Shown in pieces: positions 1-6,466 of a stretch of 13,977 bases of DNA (position 1 is the first letter of the stretch; each line of letters opens with the position of its first letter). The stretch is taken from positions 1-13,977 of the forward strand of contig URPV01000028.1 in assembly GCA_900549805.1 (NCBI GenBank). The letters are read 5' to 3'. The DNA comes from an uncultured Veillonella sp. Lineage in GTDB: Bacteria; Bacillota; Negativicutes; Veillonellales; Veillonellaceae. Made by a program: the position numbers and the translations under genes. Below the pieces are notes generated by a model. The model was not told the DNA's origin, ran no database searches, and saw only the letters and a program-made list of their open reading frames with translations.

Positions 1-2
1 TG

Positions 3-1100
3 TACCCTGGGCGTATAGATGATTCTACCGTTACTGACATGGGGCTTACTTATACCTTTAATCAAAAGAATAAGGGCGATGGGACCTTTGTTCGGTTGGG
101 CCGTGTACAGGATAAGACCAGTGCACCGTTTGGCTCTAGCTACAGACATAATTTAAAAGGTTTAAGTTTTGAAGGTCAGAAGAATTGGACTCTTAAAAAC
201 CATAACCTTGTAGGGGGCGTCTCCTGGGAAGAACAAAAGCTATGGGAAGAAAATGGTGGCGCCATTATGGATGCTAAGGCTACTACAAAGGCCCTATTTG
301 CAGAAGATAATTGGACATTGGGAGATGGTTGGTCCATAAACTTAGGTGGACGCTATGAACATCATTCAGATTTTGGGGGCAACTGGACATCTCATGTAGG
401 CCTAAATAAACGGATTAGTAATGATACACGTGCTTATGTATCTTGGGGCCAAGCGGTTAATAACCCAACGCTTAAAATGCGCTATGCTGCTACACCATTC
501 TGGATTGGGAATCCGAATTTGGAACAAGAAACATCTCAAACAGTAACGCTAGGTGTAGATAGTAAGATTAATGATAAATTGAACCTATCCGCTAGTGCTT
601 ATCAATCCCGATTAAAGAATGCCCTTAAGTGGCAGTCTAATCCAGTAGCGGGATTGCCAGGGACTTATGTGAATGCAGATTGGGAAAAACGAAATGGTAT
701 TACCTTGAATGCTAACTATAAGATCAACGAGGCTTGGCGGTTGCGGGCTGGCTATGAATTTTCTAAGGTGCAAACTAAAAATGCTAGGTCTTCCTATTTA
801 ACCGACACAACTAATACACGGCCTAATGGCTATAGTTTGGGAGTCGATTATAGCAAGAATAAATGGGATGCAAGCTTAGATCTCCGTTATGTAACAGGGC
901 GTAGTCAACAACAATTTACAGATTCTCGCTATGTAACATTAGATATGAACCTCAACTACCAATGGACTCCATCCACTAAGGTTTATCTAAAAGGCTATAA
1001 TTTAACTAATGAACATTATGAATCCTATGCTAGTACTACATTAGGCGCGTATGCTATGCCAGAACGCCACTTTGTAGCTGGCGTAACACATAACTTCTAA
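3..1100 (+). CDS. TonB-dependent outer-membrane receptor, C-terminal beta-barrel part (5' end missing)
   Basis: The reading frame is already open at the left edge (first full codon at 3) and ends at TAA 1098-1100, giving about 365 residues with no plausible start or signal peptide, so this is the 3' part of a longer gene. Seen: alternating aromatic/polar beta-strands throughout, the barrel signature GNPNLEQETSQTVTLG, and a final phenylalanine (HFVAGVTHNF) of the type used for outer-membrane insertion. Family knowledge: such 22-strand barrels, plugged by an N-terminal domain that is not in this window, import siderophores, haem, cobalamin or similar ligands using energy from TonB. The barrel resembles the FepA/CirA/BtuB class, but the ligand cannot be read from this part. 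The energy module exbB-exbD-tonB starts 128 bp downstream on the same strand, which supports the call. An internal ATG at 39 is not a real start, because coding similarity continues upstream of it. Confidence 0.93.
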   Translation, partial: YPGRIDDSTVTDMGLTYTFNQKNKGDGTFVRLGRVQDKTSAPFGSSYRHNLKGLSFEGQKNWTLKNHNLVGGVSWEEQKLWEENGGAIMDAKATTKALFAEDNWTLGDGWSINLGGRYEHHSDFGGNWTSHVGLNKRISNDTRAYVSWGQAVNNPTLKMRYAATPFWIGNPNLEQETSQTVTLGVDSKINDKLNLSASAYQSRLKNALKWQSNPVAGLPGTYVNADWEKRNGITLNANYKINEAWRLRAGYEFSKVQTKNARSSYLTDTTNTRPNGYSLGVDYSKNKWDASLDLRYVTGRSQQQFTDSRYVTLDMNLNYQWTPSTKVYLKGYNLTNEHYESYASTTLGAYAMPERHFVAGVTHNF

Positions 1101-1115
1101 GCTTGCATAAATCTA

Positions 1116-1142
1116 TTGACCAAGCTAAGTGATTTATATTAT
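1116..1142 (+). promoter_or_regulatory. Candidate sigma-A promoter for exbB-exbD-tonB
   Basis: TTGACC at 1116-1121 (5 of 6 to the -35 consensus) and TATTAT at 1137-1142 (5 of 6 to the -10) are separated by 15 bp, which is short of the usual 17. The predicted start, near 1149, would give a leader of about 80 nt. It lies just after the receptor stop, so the three downstream genes could be expressed both from it and by readthrough from the receptor gene. Confidence 0.45.
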
Positions 1143-1144
1143 CA
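1130..1144 (+). promoter_or_regulatory. Candidate Fur-type operator
   Basis: The 15-mer TGATTTATATTATCA matches the 7-1-7 Fur inverted-repeat consensus (TGATAAT-N-ATTATCA) at 11 of 14 informative positions. The right half-site is perfect and the left half keeps TGAT. It covers the -10 hexamer of the candidate promoter, where a repressor would block polymerase. Iron control would fit a TonB system. The region is AT-rich, so a chance match is possible. Confidence 0.4.
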
Positions 1145-1162
1145 TTAATACGTTCTGATTGG

Positions 1163-1199
1163 GAATTATTATTAATATTATATGGATGAATAATAATTC
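1163..1199. repeat. Perfect 11-bp inverted repeat in the exbB leader
   Basis: GAATTATTATT at 1163-1173 and its exact reverse complement AATAATAATTC at 1189-1199 flank a 15-nt spacer. It lies between the candidate promoter and the exbB ribosome-binding site (AGGAG 1218-1222). It could be an operator for a dimeric regulator or a weak, nearly all A-U hairpin in the leader RNA. No T-run follows, so it is not an intrinsic terminator. Confidence 0.6.
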
Positions 1200-1228
1200 A
1201 AGAAATTACTTTAGAATAGGAGTTTATT

Positions 1229-1855
1229 ATGGATTTTATCATGGATGCAGGTAGATTATTTGTAAAGGGTGGTTTGGTTATGTACCCTTTATTGATTTGC
1301 TCTATCATTGCCATTGCAATTTTGATTGAACGGGTGCGCATGTATAATGCGGCGACATCTAATATGGAAACTTTGAAGGAACGTGTTGCTCAGCTAGTAC
1401 CACAAGGTAAATGGGCAGAGCTTCGCCAAGTGTGCCAAGAAGATGGTGGGGTGGCAGCAGAGTTGGTAGAAACAGCGGCTGCACAAAATCATGATATCGA
1501 CAAACAAACCCAAGCCTTGCAAGGGGCTGCTGGTGCGATTGCGGCACGTTTGCGGGCTCACTTGAATTACTTGGAAACCATCGTTACCTTGGCCCCTCTG
1601 TTGGGGCTCTTGGGGACTGTAACCGGTATGATTGGGTCCTTCTCTGTGTTGTCCGTTTCTAATGGTGAACCATTTGCCATCACCGGTGGTGTAGGGGAAG
1701 CACTTGTGGCAACGGCAACTGGTCTTTGCGTAGCCATCATCGCCCTTGTTATTCACGCTTACCTCGTACAACGGGAAGATAATCTAGTATCGCAAATGGA
1801 AGAAGTAGGTGCTGTGTATATGACCGCATTGGTAGGTGACAATAATGCAGCTTAG
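1229..1855 (+). CDS. exbB: ExbB, MotA/TolQ/ExbB-family proton channel subunit
   Basis: This inner-membrane protein forms the pentameric channel that, with ExbD, uses the proton gradient to energise TonB. The 208 residues show the family layout: a transmembrane helix at about 15-34, a cytoplasmic loop to about 112, then two helices at about 115-140 and 155-180. The signature LAPLLGLLGTVTGMIGSF lies in the second helix. Full length for the family. The ATG at 1229 is chosen because AGGAG (1218-1222) sits six bases upstream. TolQ is the main alternative, but the genes that follow (exbD, then tonB with a proline-rich linker) and the upstream TonB-dependent receptor favour ExbB. The 3' end overlaps the start of exbD, indicating translational coupling. 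Confidence 0.95.
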   Translation: MDFIMDAGRLFVKGGLVMYPLLICSIIAIAILIERVRMYNAATSNMETLKERVAQLVPQGKWAELRQVCQEDGGVAAELVETAAAQNHDIDKQTQALQGAAGAIAARLRAHLNYLETIVTLAPLLGLLGTVTGMIGSFSVLSVSNGEPFAITGGVGEALVATATGLCVAIIALVIHAYLVQREDNLVSQMEEVGAVYMTALVGDNNAA

Positions 1856-2249
1856 GAATTTACGGACTACTAATAAGCCTAAACTCATGATCATCCCTAT
1901 GATCGATATTATCTTCTTCCTGCTTGTCTTCTTTATGATGAGCGTGCTGTCTATGGTGGTTCAAAAATCCGTACCGGTTAATTTGCCGGCAGCCCAAACT
2001 GCTAAGGTGGATATTCAAAAGAAGGTGCCTATTACGGTTACTAGCGATGGATCCATTTACGTAAATGATAAGCGTATGGATATCAATGGCATGATTCAAT
2101 ACATGCAATTGGAACAGGCTAAAGGACAGGATATGACCGTTGTATTACGGGCTGATACAGCTGCTCAATACGGTCAATTCGTTAAGGTCTTGGATACGTT
2201 GAAGCAATTGAACATCACTAAGATTGCCATCGCTACTGAAAGCAAGTAA
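1845..2249 (+). CDS. exbD: ExbD, proton-channel/TonB-activating subunit
   Basis: ExbD has one transmembrane helix inside the ExbB pentamer and a periplasmic domain that works on TonB. The protein is 134 residues from the ATG at 1845. Seen: a short basic N-terminus, the helix starting around residue 14, and the motif MIPMIDIIFFLL-like with an acidic residue, Asp21, in the place of the essential proton-carrying Asp25 of E. coli ExbD. The periplasmic part (about 40-134) ends VVLRADTAAQYGQFVKVLDT..., typical of the family. A GTG at 1836 would add three residues but has no ribosome-binding site; AGGTGA (1834-1839) is well spaced for 1845. Either way the start lies inside exbB, so the two genes overlap and are probably coupled to keep their ratio. 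Confidence 0.94.
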   Translation: MQLRNLRTTNKPKLMIIPMIDIIFFLLVFFMMSVLSMVVQKSVPVNLPAAQTAKVDIQKKVPITVTSDGSIYVNDKRMDINGMIQYMQLEQAKGQDMTVVLRADTAAQYGQFVKVLDTLKQLNITKIAIATESK

Positions 2250-2261
2250 AGGAGGGTTTCT

Positions 2262-2942
2262 ATGTCTAAGTGGAAATCGTCTTTTGGGGCTTCGATTATC
2301 ATTAACGGCCTTCTCTTGGTTGGTGGGGCCCTTTATATCAATTATGCGGCTCCTGAACCAGATGCCAAGCCAGAACCGGTGGAAATCGAACTGGTGGCGG
2401 ATGCACCATCTGGTGGGGCACCACAAATTTCGGCTCCTAAGCAGGAAAAGGTTGATATTCCACCAGCTCCTACGCCAGAGCAAATCCAACAGATTAAGAA
2501 TGGGGTAGCTGTGGATGATGTATTACAACAACAGAATCCTAGCCCCACACCGAGTCCTACACCAACGCCAGGGACGCCGGGAAATCCAAGCGCTAATCCT
2601 AGCCCAACGCCAGGACCTGGATTAAACCCTAGTCCAGATCCTGGACCAGGGCCTGAGCCTGAGCCTAAGGAAGATAAGTCCCGAGGTCCACGTGCTACTT
2701 ACCGGGCAAAACCATCCTACCAATTTGCGGCAGGAGAGAAGGGGCCTTACTCAGCCCATGTGGATATTTCCATTGATGAAAATGGTAATGTATCCGGTGT
2801 TAGTCTTGATAGCTCCTCTGGGAATGCTAAGGCTGATGCGGCTATTGAAGCTGCTGCCTGGGAATGGACCTTCTTGCCAGCTTTGGATTCAGATGGTAAC
2901 CCAAGACCTACTTCTGTAGGTGTAACCATTACAGTTGAATAA
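2262..2942 (+). CDS. tonB: TonB energy transducer
   Basis: TonB links the ExbB-ExbD motor in the inner membrane to outer-membrane receptors. The 226 residues show an N-terminal anchor helix (about 8-29), an acidic/proline stretch (30-75), a low-complexity linker rich in Pro, Ser, Thr, Gly and Asn (about 92-136) that would span the periplasm, and a C-terminal TonB domain (about 145-226). That domain has the pattern VDISIDENGNVSGVSLDSSSG followed by AAWEWTFLPA and a final beta-strand. The start has a very strong AAGGAGG (2249-2255), which overlaps the exbD stop, so it is the third gene of the operon. The linker DNA contains related short repeats (for example around 2536 and 2593), so its length may vary between strains. 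Conserved family features make the call firm; which receptors it serves is unknown. Confidence 0.94.
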   Translation: MSKWKSSFGASIIINGLLLVGGALYINYAAPEPDAKPEPVEIELVADAPSGGAPQISAPKQEKVDIPPAPTPEQIQQIKNGVAVDDVLQQQNPSPTPSPTPTPGTPGNPSANPSPTPGPGLNPSPDPGPGPEPEPKEDKSRGPRATYRAKPSYQFAAGEKGPYSAHVDISIDENGNVSGVSLDSSSGNAKADAAIEAAAWEWTFLPALDSDGNPRPTSVGVTITVE

Positions 2943-2984
2943 GAGGTGTAATAGATTAGCGGTGTACTAATCCTTGCACATACG

Positions 2985-3018
2985 ATAAGGACTAGTCTCA
3001 TCTGAGGCTAGTCCTTAT
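2985..3018 (+). terminator. Strong hairpin after tonB, probable terminator or mRNA 3' end
   Basis: A 15-bp stem (2985-2999 with 3004-3018, one G-U pair) closes a four-base ATCT loop. The sequence after it (GCTTCTTATAG) has no proper T-run, so as an intrinsic terminator it is imperfect. It may instead act as a 3' stabiliser or stop polymerase inefficiently before the tRNA gene. Upstream segments can compete for the same strand (see findings). Confidence 0.6.
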
Positions 3019-3117
3019 GCTTCTTATAGAATTGGTTTATTAGTTGCTAGCTAGGATTTAGTAGTTCTTGTTAGAGAGGACCTAGTATAAGCCTTTTGCG
3101 TCTTTGTTAGAATGTAA

Positions 3118-3146
3118 TTGACACTCCTAGACCTTTCTGATAATAT
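3118..3146 (+). promoter_or_regulatory. Promoter of the tRNA-Leu gene
   Basis: A perfect -35 TTGACA (3118-3123) is followed after 17 bp by TAATAT (3141-3146), with an overlapping GATAAT at 3139-3144. Transcription would start near 3153, about 12 bases before the mature tRNA. The consensus -35 is what one expects for a stable-RNA gene. Confidence 0.7.
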
Positions 3147-3164
3147 ACATAGTGTTCCGAATAT

Positions 3165-3248
3165 GCCGGAGTGGCGGAATGGCAGACGCACTTGACTCAA
3201 AATCAAGCGAGTAACATCGTGTGGGTTCAAGTCCCACCTCCGGCACCA
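3165..3248 (+). tRNA. tRNA-Leu (anticodon CAA)
   Basis: The 84-nt class II tRNA has a fully paired acceptor stem GCCGGAG (3165-3171) with CTCCGGC (3238-3244), discriminator A and an encoded CCA (3246-3248). The anticodon arm is CTTGA / CTCAAAA / TCAAG (3191-3207) with anticodon CAA at 3198-3200, reading UUG leucine codons. The variable region 3208-3220 forms a short CGA/TCG stem, as expected for leucine tRNAs, and the T arm is GTGGG-TTCAAGT-CCCAC (3221-3237). It stands alone between its own promoter and terminator. Confidence 0.97.
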
Positions 3249-3251
3249 AAT

Positions 3252-3284
3252 AAAAAGCCCAGTTCTTATGAACTGGGCTTTTTT
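3252..3284 (+). terminator. Intrinsic terminator after tRNA-Leu
   Basis: GCCCAGTTC (3257-3265) pairs with GAACTGGGC (3270-3278) around a TTAT loop, flanked by an A-run and followed by six T residues. The A-run and T-run extend the stem and make it potentially bidirectional. Confidence 0.93.
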
Positions 3285-3387
3285 ATATATACGTATTTGG
3301 TTTATGAAAGCTTTTATTACATAGTATGTGCCGTCATTGTAACAAGAGACTAAAAAAAGGTCCATTTAGTTTTAGGCCCTAAGGCAG

Positions 3388-3393
3388 TATAAT
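3388..3393 (+). promoter_or_regulatory. Candidate -10 box of the acpS operon
   Basis: A perfect TATAAT lies 28 bases before the acpS start. The -35 region 17 bp upstream (TTTAGT, 3365-3370) is weak. Between them is a palindrome, TTAGG-C-CCTAA (3372-3382), which could be an operator. The rest of the 3285-3420 gap shows no gene. Confidence 0.5.
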
Positions 3394-3420
3394 AAAATGG
3401 TAAGTAGATAAGGAGGACCT

Positions 3421-3783
3421 ATGCATCTTGGTATCGACATGGTTGAAATCGCTCGCATAGAAAAGGCTCTAGCGGGGCCAGGTTTTCGGGACCGCGTCTA
3501 TAGGCCGGCGGAGATTGAATATTGCGAGTCTAGAAAGAAAAATAAATTCCAGTCCTATGCGGGTATGTATGCTGCCAAGGAGGCATTTGTCAAGGCCTTA
3601 GGCACGGGCTTTCGCTATGGATCTTGGCAGGATATAGAAGTGGGCCATGATGATTTAGGCGCCCCTGTCTTATCCATTTCTGGTCCTTTCAAATCCTATA
3701 TGGAGGATAAGGGTTTAAGGCAGATGTCTATTTCCATTACTCATACTGATTCCTTAGCCCTGTGCCAAGTTATTTTAGATTAG
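3421..3783 (+). CDS. acpS: Holo-[acyl-carrier-protein] synthase
   Basis: AcpS transfers the 4'-phosphopantetheine group of coenzyme A to a serine of acyl carrier protein, making it active for fatty-acid synthesis in the cytoplasm. The 120-residue length is normal. Seen: GIDMVEI near the N-terminus (Asp6 is the expected Mg2+ ligand) and the signature YAAKEAFVKALGTG with Glu54 (the second Mg2+ ligand), followed by the SISITHTDSLAL strand near the end. The start has AGGAGG at 3411-3416, four bases upstream. It is the first gene of a unit with the NAD(P)HX repair gene, whose start lies only eight bases after the acpS stop; this pairing is common in Firmicutes and proteobacteria. Confidence 0.96.
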   Translation: MHLGIDMVEIARIEKALAGPGFRDRVYRPAEIEYCESRKKNKFQSYAGMYAAKEAFVKALGTGFRYGSWQDIEVGHDDLGAPVLSISGPFKSYMEDKGLRQMSISITHTDSLALCQVILD

Positions 3784-3791
3784 AGGTTCCT

Positions 3792-5348
3792 ATGTATTCA
3801 AGTAAACCCGTTCCTGTACTCTATCCGGACCAAGCCCAATTTATTGATGGCCATTGTTCACAGTCTTTTTTTATCCCGTTAGACCTACTCATGGAAAATG
3901 CTGGGCGGGGTATTGCCGATGTCCTGGTAGAAGACCAGGCTGAAGTGGTCCTTTTCGTTCTGGGTGTAGGTAACAATGGGGCAGATGGTCTCGTGGCGGC
4001 CCGCCATTTATTAGAAAGGGGTATTCATCCTGTCCTCTATATATACGGCGACAGGGATAAGGCGTCTGACCTATTCAAAAAGCAGTGGGCCATAGTTGAG
4101 ACCCTGGGGATAGACCAGGTTGAATCTCTAGACGGTCTTGATTGGACTCAGTATTCTCATGTGGTAGAAGGCCTCATTGGAACCGGTCTAAAGGGTGAGC
4201 TGCGAGAACCTATGCGGGATATCCTCTATACCATGAACGCCTTCGCCAGGGCCCATGCCTGTGCTTTATGGGCTATTGACCTACCAGCTGGTCTCAACGC
4301 CTTAAGTGGCCAAGTGGATGAAGCGACGCCTATTTATACGGGTACCATTACCTTTGGCGCCTCTAAGGTAGGCCAATGGCTCTATCCAGGCCGGACCCAT
4401 TGTGGACAGGTAGAGGTCTTGCCTTTAGGCCTTCCTTGGGAGGGTATCCAAGGCCTTTATGAAAATGCCCCTAGGGCTTACCTCTTGGACCGTGAATTCA
4501 TCGCGGGCCTCTTACAGGAACGCACCCCCTTAGCCCATAAGGGGGTTAATGGACACGTGGCCGTGTTAGGTGGCTCTAAGGATATGCCGGGAGCCCCTGC
4601 TTTGGCCGCCAATGCTGCTGTGTATAGTGGGGCCGGAAAGACTACGGTGATTACGGCTCAAGTGGCCTTGGCTGGCCTTAGGAATAGTATTATTCCTGAG
4701 GTTATGACCGCTTCTTACCAGGATGATGCAGCCTACGATGCTATTGGAGAACGATTAAGTGATTTACTTGCGGATAAGGATGCCGTAGCCATAGGGCCAG
4801 GCCTAGGGAGAACCCAAGAGGCTAGCCGCATGGTACAGAATGCTATTAAGGGGGCTAAAAGCTCCTTGGTAGTCGATGCGGATGCCTTTTATGCGCAGGA
4901 TTTAGAGGAACTTATCAATGGAGGTTACTTGGCTGGTGCCGTATGTACCCCTCACATTGGTGAGTTAGCCCATATTACAGGACTTTCCACCAAACAAGTC
5001 TTGGATACTTATATGGATTTAGGCTTAGATCTAGCTAAGCGCTCTGGTGCTACCTGGGTAATCAAGGGGATTCCTTCTGTAGTGGCAACCCCTGATGGGG
5101 AGATTTTTATTAACCCCATTGGTAATCCAGGCATGGGGTCTGGCGGCATGGGGGATACCTTAAGCGGTATCATAGCTGCTTATATTGCACAAGGCTATCC
5201 ATCCAAGCTAGCAGCCCTTATTGGTGTATACCTTCATAGTGCGGCCGCTGATAATTTGGCTAAGGATAAGGCCTGGGGTTATACTGCTTCTGATGTAGCT
5301 AAGGAAGTAGGCCACGTAGTTACAGATTTTCTAGCGGATCAAGATTAG
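3792..5348 (+). CDS. nnrD: Bifunctional NAD(P)H-hydrate epimerase / ADP-dependent NAD(P)H-hydrate dehydratase
   Basis: The protein repairs NAD(P)HX, the hydrated form of NADH and NADPH. The N-terminal YjeF_N domain (about 1-220) interconverts the R and S forms; the C-terminal carbohydrate-kinase-like domain (about 230-518) dehydrates S-NAD(P)HX using ADP. Seen in the first domain: MENAGRG, the nucleotide loop GVGNNGADGLVAARHL and AIDLPAGLNALSG. Seen in the second: HKGVNGHVAVLGGS, AIGPGLG, VVDADAF, CTPHIGEL and NPGMGSGGMGDTLSG, whose Asp (about 455) is the family's catalytic residue. Both domains look intact at 518 residues. A GTG at 3762 would extend the protein back into acpS but lacks a ribosome-binding site; GAGG (3783-3786) serves the ATG at 3792. 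Some genomes call the fused gene nnrDE or yjeF. Confidence 0.94.
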   Translation: MYSSKPVPVLYPDQAQFIDGHCSQSFFIPLDLLMENAGRGIADVLVEDQAEVVLFVLGVGNNGADGLVAARHLLERGIHPVLYIYGDRDKASDLFKKQWAIVETLGIDQVESLDGLDWTQYSHVVEGLIGTGLKGELREPMRDILYTMNAFARAHACALWAIDLPAGLNALSGQVDEATPIYTGTITFGASKVGQWLYPGRTHCGQVEVLPLGLPWEGIQGLYENAPRAYLLDREFIAGLLQERTPLAHKGVNGHVAVLGGSKDMPGAPALAANAAVYSGAGKTTVITAQVALAGLRNSIIPEVMTASYQDDAAYDAIGERLSDLLADKDAVAIGPGLGRTQEASRMVQNAIKGAKSSLVVDADAFYAQDLEELINGGYLAGAVCTPHIGELAHITGLSTKQVLDTYMDLGLDLAKRSGATWVIKGIPSVVATPDGEIFINPIGNPGMGSGGMGDTLSGIIAAYIAQGYPSKLAALIGVYLHSAAADNLAKDKAWGYTASDVAKEVGHVVTDFLADQD

Positions 5349-5377
5349 CCATAGGGCATGGAAAGTGAAGGATGCTC

Positions 5378-6328
5378 ATGCATATATATAAGAAATACCT
5401 TGCCCTAATACTTGTAGTTCTCATGGCTCTCTTAACCATGACGGGCTGTGGGGCCCAATCAGTGGGCCAAAAGGTCCAGACCCTAGGGCAGACCATAGAC
5501 CAGGCGACGAGCCAAGAAAACCAATACGGGGATAAGGAAGCTCAAGGTAAGCTATCCGTTAGGATGCTGGATATAGGCCAGGGTGATGCTATCCTCATCA
5601 AGGTGGGTGATGAGTACTCCATGATTGATACGGGAGATGTAGATCACCGGGAGGCTATCGTAGCCCAGCTTAAGCAAGAAGGGGTGAGCCATCTCAAGCG
5701 GGTTATTATCACCCATCCTCACGCCGACCATATGGGTGGCTTTGTAGCTATCGCCAAGGCCATACCGGTAGACGAAATTTATGATGATGGCATTGTGGTA
5801 CAAAACAGGGTCTTTAAAAACTATAGCCAGGTTATCAAGGACAAGGGAATCAAGCATACCGTTTTGCAACGAGGCGATAGTATAGACTTCGGTAACGGCG
5901 CTATCTTTACTGTTTTGGCCCCATTCCCAGATAACACAAAGACCGATGCCCAAAAGTCTAAAGACCTCAATAACTACTCTATCGTGGGTAAGTTGACCTT
6001 TGGTAAGTTCTCCATGCTCTTTACGGGTGATATGGAGAAAGAGGAGGAGGCACAGCTTATACAGGCTGATAACTCAAAACTCTTTTCGCGTATTCTCAAG
6101 GTAGCCCACCATGGGTCCAAGTACACGACTTCTTCTAAATTCATCCGGTCTGTTAAGCCGGAGGCAGCCTTTATCTCCTGTGGGCTAGGAAATTCCTATG
6201 GTCATCCTGGGCAGGAGACCCTAGACCGATTAAGCAAGGAAAATATACCAGTATATATTACGGATAGAAATGGCTGGATTCAGGTCGACACAGACGGCCA
6301 ATCTTGGCAAATTTCAAAAGAAAAATAG
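5378..6328 (+). CDS. Secreted metallo-beta-lactamase-fold lipoprotein, ComEC C-terminal-like hydrolase
   Basis: About 316 residues. The N-terminus is a lipoprotein signal (KK, hydrophobic core, then LLTMTGC with Cys24 as the lipidation site). A spacer rich in Gln, Ser and Thr precedes a metallo-beta-lactamase domain from about residue 58. Seen metal motifs: THPHADHMGG (His113, His115, Asp117, His118), FTGDME (Asp218), VAHHGS (His244-His245) and SYGHPG (His286). The opening LDIGQGDAILIK and the order of motifs match the C-terminal domain of ComEC/Rec2 and related stand-alone enzymes. Family knowledge suggests a phosphodiesterase or nuclease acting outside the cytoplasm; the substrate is unknown. 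No ComEC transmembrane part is present, so this is not itself the DNA channel. The ATG at 5378 is preferred because AAGGA (5368-5372) is too close to the ATG at 5372. It follows nnrD by 29 bp. Confidence 0.87.
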   Translation: MHIYKKYLALILVVLMALLTMTGCGAQSVGQKVQTLGQTIDQATSQENQYGDKEAQGKLSVRMLDIGQGDAILIKVGDEYSMIDTGDVDHREAIVAQLKQEGVSHLKRVIITHPHADHMGGFVAIAKAIPVDEIYDDGIVVQNRVFKNYSQVIKDKGIKHTVLQRGDSIDFGNGAIFTVLAPFPDNTKTDAQKSKDLNNYSIVGKLTFGKFSMLFTGDMEKEEEAQLIQADNSKLFSRILKVAHHGSKYTTSSKFIRSVKPEAAFISCGLGNSYGHPGQETLDRLSKENIPVYITDRNGWIQVDTDGQSWQISKEK

Positions 6329-6335
6329 AAAACTG

Positions 6336-6344
6336 TGGTATAAT
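6336..6344 (+). promoter_or_regulatory. Extended -10 promoter for the amidase gene
   Basis: TGG followed by a perfect TATAAT (6339-6344) forms an extended -10 element just after the preceding stop codon; no good -35 is present, which extended -10 promoters tolerate. It would give a leader of about 115 nt before the amidase start. No terminator separates this gene from the lipoprotein gene upstream, so readthrough is also likely. Confidence 0.55.
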
Positions 6345-6466
6345 AGAGTGCTAGTTTGAGTAGGTGTAAAACTTTCATGGTCCTTCATGTAAGTACTGTA
6401 GACTAGTAGTGACGTGTTTGAAAGTACAATAGACATACAGTTATAAAATGTTAGGAGTGAGAAGTT

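Noticed and set aside
1394..1771. 125-residue minus-strand frame opposite exbB
   Set aside because: No ribosome-binding site or family features; exbB in the opposite strand is unambiguous.
2224..2508. 94-residue plus-strand frame overlapping exbD and tonB
   Set aside because: It is out of frame with both genes, has no ribosome-binding site and its composition looks random.
3171..3353. 60-residue plus-strand reading frame
   Set aside because: It runs through the tRNA and its terminator and has no ribosome-binding site.
3051..3365. 104-residue minus-strand reading frame containing RRWDLNPHDVTRLILSQ
   Set aside because: It is antisense to the tRNA-Leu gene; this peptide is a familiar false protein produced by translating the reverse of tRNA genes.
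5552..5953. 133-residue minus-strand frame opposite the metallo-beta-lactamase-fold gene
   Set aside because: It is a shadow of a gene with intact metal motifs and shows no recognisable domain.
6372..6390. CATG-GTCCTT-CATG mini-hairpin with a six-base loop as a possible ANTAR target
   Set aside because: The loop lacks A at position 1, the stem is only four pairs, and no second hairpin or terminator follows.
6418..6447. Second amidase promoter, TTGAAA with TATAAA 18 bp downstream
   Set aside because: The hexamers are good, but transcription would start within the ribosome-binding site (6453-6457), so it could not give a normally translated message.
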